A DNA stretch of 64,000 bases from Argopecten irradians (lineage: Eukaryota > Mollusca > Bivalvia > Pectinida > Pectinidae): NCBI RefSeq assembly GCF_041381155.1, contig NC_091138.1:19717255-19781254 (forward strand). The letters run 5' to 3'. Under the pieces are notes generated by a model that worked only from the letters and a program-made list of their open reading frames with translations, was not told the origin of the DNA and ran no database searches. Position numbers and translations under genes: made by a program. Of this stretch, positions 58,163 through 64,000 are shown one piece after another. The first letter of the stretch is position 1, and each line of letters starts with the position of its first letter.

Positions 58163-61100
58163 GTAAGTAGTAAAGTTGTTGTAATTGTTAATTCCATAAA
58201 TTTGGGGGGGGGGGGGGGGGGGGGGGTTAGAAAAAAATGTAAAACAGAATGAAACTCATAGAATGCCCCAGGTTTTGATTATATATTGATCATGCGATTG
58301 TTAAAGATGCTCCACCGCCGACATAGCATAAATGATATTCAATATTGAACAATCATTGGTGTATTATCGTGTATATATATGTCTAATTAACACAAAAAAT
58401 AATATAAAATAATTTATTTTGCCTTTGGTGCATGCGCAATCAGTACTTTATTCCATATAGGATATAGTGCCACGGAATTTTTAGGTCATCTGACCGAAGG
58501 TCAGGATGACCTATTGTCATCGTGTTTCGTCCGTCGTCGTGCGCCGTGCGTTGTCCGCCGTCCGCCGTGCGTCGTGCGTAAGACTATTTATACAAAAGCC
58601 TACTCCTCCTTCATTCTTTGATGGATTTCATCCATATTTGGTTTGAAACATCATTAGGGAAGGACAATCATATTTTATATAAATGAGCCTGGTCCGACCC
58701 CTAGGGGCTGAGAGGTGGGGCCCCAAAGGGCAAATTTTCTGAATTTTAGCTTTAAAATCCTACTCCTCCTTCATCCTTGGATGGATTTCATCCATATTTG
58801 GGGTGAAACATCATTGGAGACGGACAATCATGTTTTAAATAAATGAGCATGATCCGACCCCTAAGGGCTTAGAGGTGGGGCCCCAAAAGGGCAAAATTTT
58901 CTTAATTTTAGCTTGAAAATCTTACTCCTCCTTCATCCTTGGATGGATTTCATCTATATTTGGGTGTAAACATCATTGGGGAAGGACAATCATATTTTTA
59001 TATAAATGAGCCTGGTCCAACCCCTAGGGGCTGAGATGTGGGGCCCCTAGAACGAATATACGTACCCGGCCTACTATACATTCCGGCCGGGTACGAATTG
59101 GTCCCTATGTGTCGTAGTGGAGCACTGCCTCCGAAAATCACTCGGGCATAGTTTTCTATACTTTTTTGTAGGGTTTCCAATTATTTTATGCGTATACATG
59201 CATTTACATATTATTTTTGTCCAAAACAAACATAACTACAATTCTTAATATCTACCGTACCGCTCACAAGACGTCAAATTCACAATTTGTGGACTTACCG
59301 TATAAATTCCCTTCAGAAAGACCTTCATATTGTATTATGTAAAAAAATAATGCCTCGATGAGAATTCAATATTTTATGTGGTTCAGTTTTATTGCCTAGT
59401 AGGTAAGCGATATCAAACAAGTACGTACAAAAATGCAAACTGCCGTTTTATAATGGTTTGAAATAATCATTACTTTGCTCCATTAGCAGTAAATGGCACC
59501 AATTGTAGCTCTAAAGACGACACCATTCTCTGTCAAAAAGTCTTTTGAGCTACAATATTGCAGCTATGGGGCCCCCAAAGGACAAATTTTCTTTAATTTT
59601 AGCTTTTTAAATCCTACTCCTCCTTCATCCTTGGATGGATTTCATCCATTTTTGGTGATGAAACATCATTGGGGAAACAAAATTATATTTTAGATAAATG
59701 AGTCTGGTCCGACCCCTAGGGGCTTGAGGGGTGGGGCCCCAAAAGGGCAAATTTTTCTTAATTTTAGCTGGCCTACATCCTGTTTTCAGGTTTCGGTCTC
59801 CGATCTCAATGAAAATTGGTCTATAAAGGGTTTTAATTGATGCTGAACAACATGCAAAACATTTTCGTGTAAAGATTTTGGTATTCCAAGATGGCCGCTG
59901 GCCACTTACTGTTTTAAGGTTTCAGTCTTCCGATCTCAATGAAAATTGGTCTATAGGGGTTTTTAATTGATGCCGAACAACATGCAAACATTTTCATAAA
60001 GATTTTGGTATTCCAAGATGGCCGCTGGCCCACTTCCTGTTTTCAGTCTCCGATCTCAATGAAATTTGTCCATACGGGTTTTAATTGATTCAGAAGGGGG
60101 AACTTTAGGTAAGGACAATCATATTTTATAAAGGATCGAGGTAAGACCCATGGGGATAGTACGACGGAGGTCCAAAATGGGAGCTTTGCTGAAATTTGGC
60201 TTTAAAATGTGACTCCGCCTTATATTAATCCTTGAATGGGTTACAACCATATATGGATGAAGGGCTACCAAGTTTGTTCAACAAATGAGTTGGCATTTAC
60301 CTATTTCAGAAACTTATATATTCAACTAAGGAGTTCCTTGTGTTGTTTATATTAATCGTTAACCAATACTTTATACTGTGACTTTGTTGTTTTGTGCCAT
60401 GAGTCAGATGACCGTTAAGGCCCATGGGCCTCTTGTATATAAATGAGCCTGGTCCGACCCCTAGGGTCAGAGGGGCGGGGCCCCAAAAGGGCAAATTTTC
60501 TTAATTTTAGCTTTAAAATCCTACTCCTCCTTCATCCTTGGATGGATTTCATCCATATTTGGTTTGAAACATCATTGGGGAAGGACAATCATATTTTATG
60601 TAAATGAGCCTGGTCCGACCCCTAGGGACTGAGGGGTGGGGCCCCAAAAGGGCAAATTTTCTTATTTTAGCTTTAAATTCCTACTCCTCCTTCATCCTTG
60701 GATGGATTTCATCCATATTTGGTGTGAAACTTCATTAGGGAAGGACAATCATATTTTATATAAATGAGCTTGGTTCGACCCCTAGGGTCAGCGGGGCAGG
60801 GCCTCAAAAGGGCAAATATTTGGTTTGAAACATCATTGGGGAAGGACAATCATAATTTATATAAATAAGTCTGGTCCGACCCCTAGGGGCTGAGGGGTGG
60901 GGCCCCAAAAGGGCAAATTTTCTTATTTTAGCTTTAAATTCCTACTCCTCCTTCATCCTTTGATGGATTTCATTCATATTTAGTGTGAAACATCATTAGG
61001 TAAGGACATTCATATTTTATATATTTGAGATAGGTCTGACCCCTAGGGGCTGAGGGGTGGGGCCCCAAAAGGGCAAATTATCTTATTTTAAGCTTTAAAA

Positions 61101-63014
61101 TTCTACTCCTCCTTCATCCTTGGATGGATTTCATTTATATTTAGTGTGAAACATCATTGGGCAAGGACAATCATATTTTATATAAATGAGCCTGGTCTGA
61201 CCCCTAGGGGCTGAGGGATGGGGCCCCAAAAGGGCAAACTTTCTTATTTTAAGCTTTAAAATCCTACTCCTCCTTCATCCTTGGATGGATTTCATTTATA
61301 TTTGGTGTTAAACATCATTGGGGAAGGACAATCATATTTTATATAAATGAGCCTGGTCCGACCCCTAGGGGCTGAGGGGTGGGGCCCCAAAAGGGCAAAT
61401 TTTCTTAATTTTAGCTGGCCCACTTCCTGTTTTAAGGTTTCACTCTCTGATCTCAATGAAAATTGGTCTATAGGGGTTTTAATTGATGCCGAACAACGTG
61501 CAAACATTTTCGTAAAGATTATTGTATTCCAAGATGGCCGCTGGCCCACTTCCTGTTTTAAGGTTTCAGTCTCTGATCTTAATGAAAATTGGTCTATAGG
61601 GGTTTTAATTGATGCCGAACAACATGCAAACATTTTCGTAAAAATTTTGGTATTTCAAGATGGCTGCTGGCCCACTTCCTGTGTTCGGGTTCATTTCAGA
61701 TCTCAATGAAAATTGGTCTAAAGGGGTTTTAATTGATTCAGAAGGGGGAACTTTAGGTGAGGACAATCATATTTTATAAAGGACCAGGCTAAGACCCATG
61801 GGGATAGTACGGCGGAGGTCCAAACTGGGAGCTTAGCTGAAATTTGGCTTTAAAATCTGACTCCTTATATTAATCCTTGAATGGGGTACAACCATATATG
61901 GATGAAGGGCAACCAAGTTTGTTCAACAAATGACATTTACCTATTTCAGAAACTTACATATTCAACTAAGGAGTTCCTTGTATTATTTATATTAATTGTT
62001 AACCACTACTTTATACTGTGACTTTGTTGTTTTGTGCCATGAGTCAGATGACCGTAAAGGCCCATGGGCCTCTTGTTTCAGGATGCAATTAATTATTTAT
62101 CATATTTTTAACTTGAAGTAAAATTAGAAGCTCATACTTTTCAATGTTGGTAATGGTGTAAAGTAAGTAACTTTTGTAACTGAAGAAAAATACTAAATCG
62201 TCTTCTCCTGTTTTTGATAGTGAAAAGATACTATTTGTCGGCGGTGGAGCATCTTTAAGAAGTACATGAACCCTCTATATATTTTGTACTGGTACTCACC
62301 AAATTTGGAAATATCAAGTGTTCTGGACTCGCCTTAAAACCTACGTCTTTTGGTTTCCCCATTTACTAAAATATAAGTCTTTTGGTTTCCCAATTAACTA
62401 ACATTTATTACATCTTTTGGTTTCTCCATTGGCTAAAATCTACGTCTTTTGGTTTCATCATTGACTAAAATCTACATCTCTTGGCTTTTTGCATTGACTA
62501 AAATCTATGTCTTTTGGCTTTCTCACTGACTAAAATCTATGTCTTTTGGCTTTCTCATTGACTAAAATCTATGTCTTTTGGCTTTCTCACTGACTAAAAT
62601 CTATGTCTTTTGGCTTTCTCACTGACTAAAATCTATGTCTTTTGGCTTTCTCATTGACTAAAATCTACGTCTTTTTGTTACATATTTGACTAAAACCTAT
62701 GTCTTTTGGCTTTATCCTTGACTAAAATCTATGTCTTTTGGATTTTTTGACTCATTGACTAGAATCTATGTCTTCATTTCTGTACCTGTAGGAGGATATA
62801 CCAACATTATCAGAATGCCAAAGACTTTTTCCTGAGTTCAAAATCTGCGGAGTACATCGGAAAACTGCAGGCGTTTCTGTCAGCCCAAGATGTATGGCTG
62901 AGACAAATGGTTGATAATAACGTGGCTGATCCTATTTGGCGCCATGTTGGCCTCGTCATTGCCCAGTATGATGGCCTGGTAGATGGATACAAGTCTGTAG
63001 CACCAGACAGCATG
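57943..63014 (+). CDS. Phospholipase B-like protein (PLBD1-like), partial, two exons
   Basis: PLBD proteins are lysosomal or secreted Ntn-type hydrolases acting on phospholipid acyl chains. Exons 57943-58162 and 62792-63014 join in phase to about 147 residues. The N-terminal part has CKGKSCQ, GTYNDTLLETGWGILDISAG and QELMYGTGFIEGVL; the second has IYQHYQNAKDFF, WLRQMVDNNVADPIWRHVGL and IAQYDGLVDG, all in PLBD1 order. The conserved Cys-Ser nucleophile motif that marks the self-cleavage site lies farther downstream and is outside the window, as is the C-terminus. The first exon, expected to encode little more than a signal peptide, was not found upstream. Divergently oriented to Suz12. Confidence 0.9.
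58483..62078 (+). mobile_element. Interspersed repeat family C, full-length copy
   Basis: Begins AGGTCATCTGACCGAAGGTC, contains a CGTCCGTCGTCGTGCGCCG segment, about ten 150-170-bp sub-repeats (CTCCTTCATCCTTGGATGGA, CTGGTCCGACCCCTAGGGG) and ends GGCCCATGGGCCTCTTGTTT. It shares the GAGGCCCATGGGCC terminus and the GACGGACG motif (inverse) with families A and B, so these are probably one superfamily. ORFs across it are artefacts. Confidence 0.8.
59048..59566. mobile_element. 519-bp element with perfect 9-bp target duplication, copy 2
   Basis: Inserted in a family C sub-repeat: TGGGGCCCC occurs at 59039-59047 and 59567-59575, and other sub-repeats show the uninterrupted GTGGGGCCCCAAA. Ends are TAGAACGAATATACG and ATATTGCAGCTA, as in copy 1 at 52751-53164. 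It has about 75 bp near the left end that copy 1 lacks. Confidence 0.85.
62328..62775 (+). repeat. 32-bp minisatellite ending at a PLBD 3' splice site, about 14 units
   Basis: Unit ACTAAAATCTATGTCTTTTG GCTTTCTCATTG. The last, diverged unit runs directly into the acceptor (TTGACTAGAATCTATGTCTT .. CTGTACCTGTAG|GAGG). Each unit has a branch-point-like TTGAC or CTGAC followed by a pyrimidine-rich stretch. Confidence 0.9.
62792..63014 (+). CDS. PLBD-like exon (next exon)
   Basis: Acceptor TACCTGTAG|GAGGATA, donor AGCATG|GTAAGT, ending in phase 0. Encodes RIYQHYQNAKDFFLSSKSAE then KLQAFLSAQDVWLRQMVDNN and RHVGLVIAQYDGLVDGYKSV. Confidence 0.9.
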
Positions 63015-64000
63015 GTAAGTTATACAAATTGTATACCTTATTTGCCGTAATTAGTTTCCAGGGCGTTTAAAAATTGTAACAAAGGGAGGGGGGGGGGCTA
63101 ATTAGTAAAATTAGTGCATTGCTGATGTCAGAGGCTTCACAAGTTGTAAAACATTGTTAAATCCATGGGAGGGGGCATTTATTCAACTTCAACTCCTTCT
63201 CCAGAAAAGGGGAGGGGAGCTTAAAGGGGAGCCACTAAATACAGCGAATACGATACTAAATACTGAAGCAAAACACATAAAACTAAGCATTGATAATTAA
63301 TAGGTTTATAATTCGTCGTTATACAAATTCATATCATTGTTCAACTTCTTAGTTCATTTTAAGTACTGTACAATTCTAAATATGTTGACTTTTTGGCATT
63401 GTTTAGAAAAATAGCTAATAACTGATGTCAAACTCCTATTACAGATTTGAATTCTGTTTAAGTTGAAGTTTATCTACTTAAGGTTCATGAAATGTTGATT
63501 ATACTTAGTGATTGTAATGGGTTTTATTTAAGTGATCAATAATCGGAATGTCAAAATCAATCGATTATCAATTATGATAGGTTTTCAAAATCAGGAAATA
63601 ATTGCTATATTTATTGAAATTAAACACTATTTCGAGATTATTGCCATGTATAACTATGTCTATAACCGATGAGAAATAACTATGAATATCACTTGAATCA
63701 CGAGGTAATAGTGTGGTAAGAAAGCATGTCCACTGCGATAGATTAATACGCCATGATGGATACTGTACTGTATGGGAACAGTGTCTGTAGGGTAATAAAA
63801 ATGGGCTAAATATTCAGTTGAATTATAAAAAAAAGTTTCGTGACACAAATCTAAAGATTTAGGACCACTTTCAAAGAAATTTTGATTAATTTTTTTACAA
63901 ATTCTTAATCAATGATTTGTTCAATATTTTTTTTATTTTTTGACTAATTTTCGATTTTTTTCAATCATCGGCCCATCACTAATAATACTTAAATCATAAA
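63015..64000 (+). other. PLBD-like intron running off the window
   Basis: AT-rich intron with a short G-run near 63090. No further exon is seen before the right edge. Confidence 0.6.

Larger units (their letters stand above)
58301..62258. mobile_element. TTAA MITE split by a nested family C insertion
   Basis: Left end TTAAAGATGCTCCACCGCCG ACA, right end TGTCGGCGGTGGAGCATCTT TAA. The two halves (58301-58482 and 62079-62258) together reproduce the single element seen at 18180-18513: the joint GGAATTTTT|CAGGATGCAATTAA corresponds to its GGAATTTTTTCGGGATGC. Confidence 0.85.

Noticed and set aside
61292..61709. ORFs of about 115-120 residues on both strands
   Set aside because: Repeat modules of family C read in both directions; same peptide repeated with the module.

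Overview
This is eukaryotic (metazoan) DNA: AT-rich, intron-dense and loaded with transposon relics. The gene models and the dense interspersed repeats with CAAGAGGCCCATGGGCC ends suggest a lophotrochozoan, probably a bivalve mollusc; the species is not proven by the sequence.

Three protein genes can be assembled exon by exon, with matching splice phases. (1) An alpha-L-fucosidase of family GH29 on the minus strand, 14516 down to 5005: 8 coding exons, 482 residues, complete with signal peptide. (2) Suz12, the VEFS-box and zinc-finger subunit of Polycomb repressive complex 2, on the minus strand, 45744 down to 23153: 15 coding exons, 618 residues, complete. (3) Two internal exons of a phospholipase B-like (PLBD1-like) lysosomal hydrolase on the plus strand, 57943-58162 and 62792-63014, running off the right edge; its signal-peptide exon was not found. 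No functional link between the three is implied.

Layout: 1-546 171-bp satellite; 547-5004 fucosidase 3' flank with small MITEs; 5005-14516 fucosidase; 14.7-18.8 kb intergenic transposon debris; 18.8-23.15 kb probable long Suz12 3' UTR; 23.15-45.74 kb Suz12, whose 10.3-kb intron 11 holds a four-deep nest of insertions; 45.75-57.9 kb foldback elements, two head-to-tail non-LTR retrotransposon copies and a 3.1-kb TIR element; 57.9-64 kb PLBD.

The most striking structure is a set of minisatellites anchored on splice sites. The 2.7-kb array in fucosidase intron 6 and the 2.0-kb array in Suz12 intron 8 both begin at the 5' splice site, and every unit repeats the last 21-27 nt of the preceding exon together with the GT donor, so each intron carries roughly 50 copies of its own exon/donor junction. 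A third array starts at the donor of Suz12 exon 11, and a fourth ends at the acceptor of a PLBD exon with units resembling branch-point plus pyrimidine tract. I know of no named system that explains this; it is the main candidate for something undescribed.
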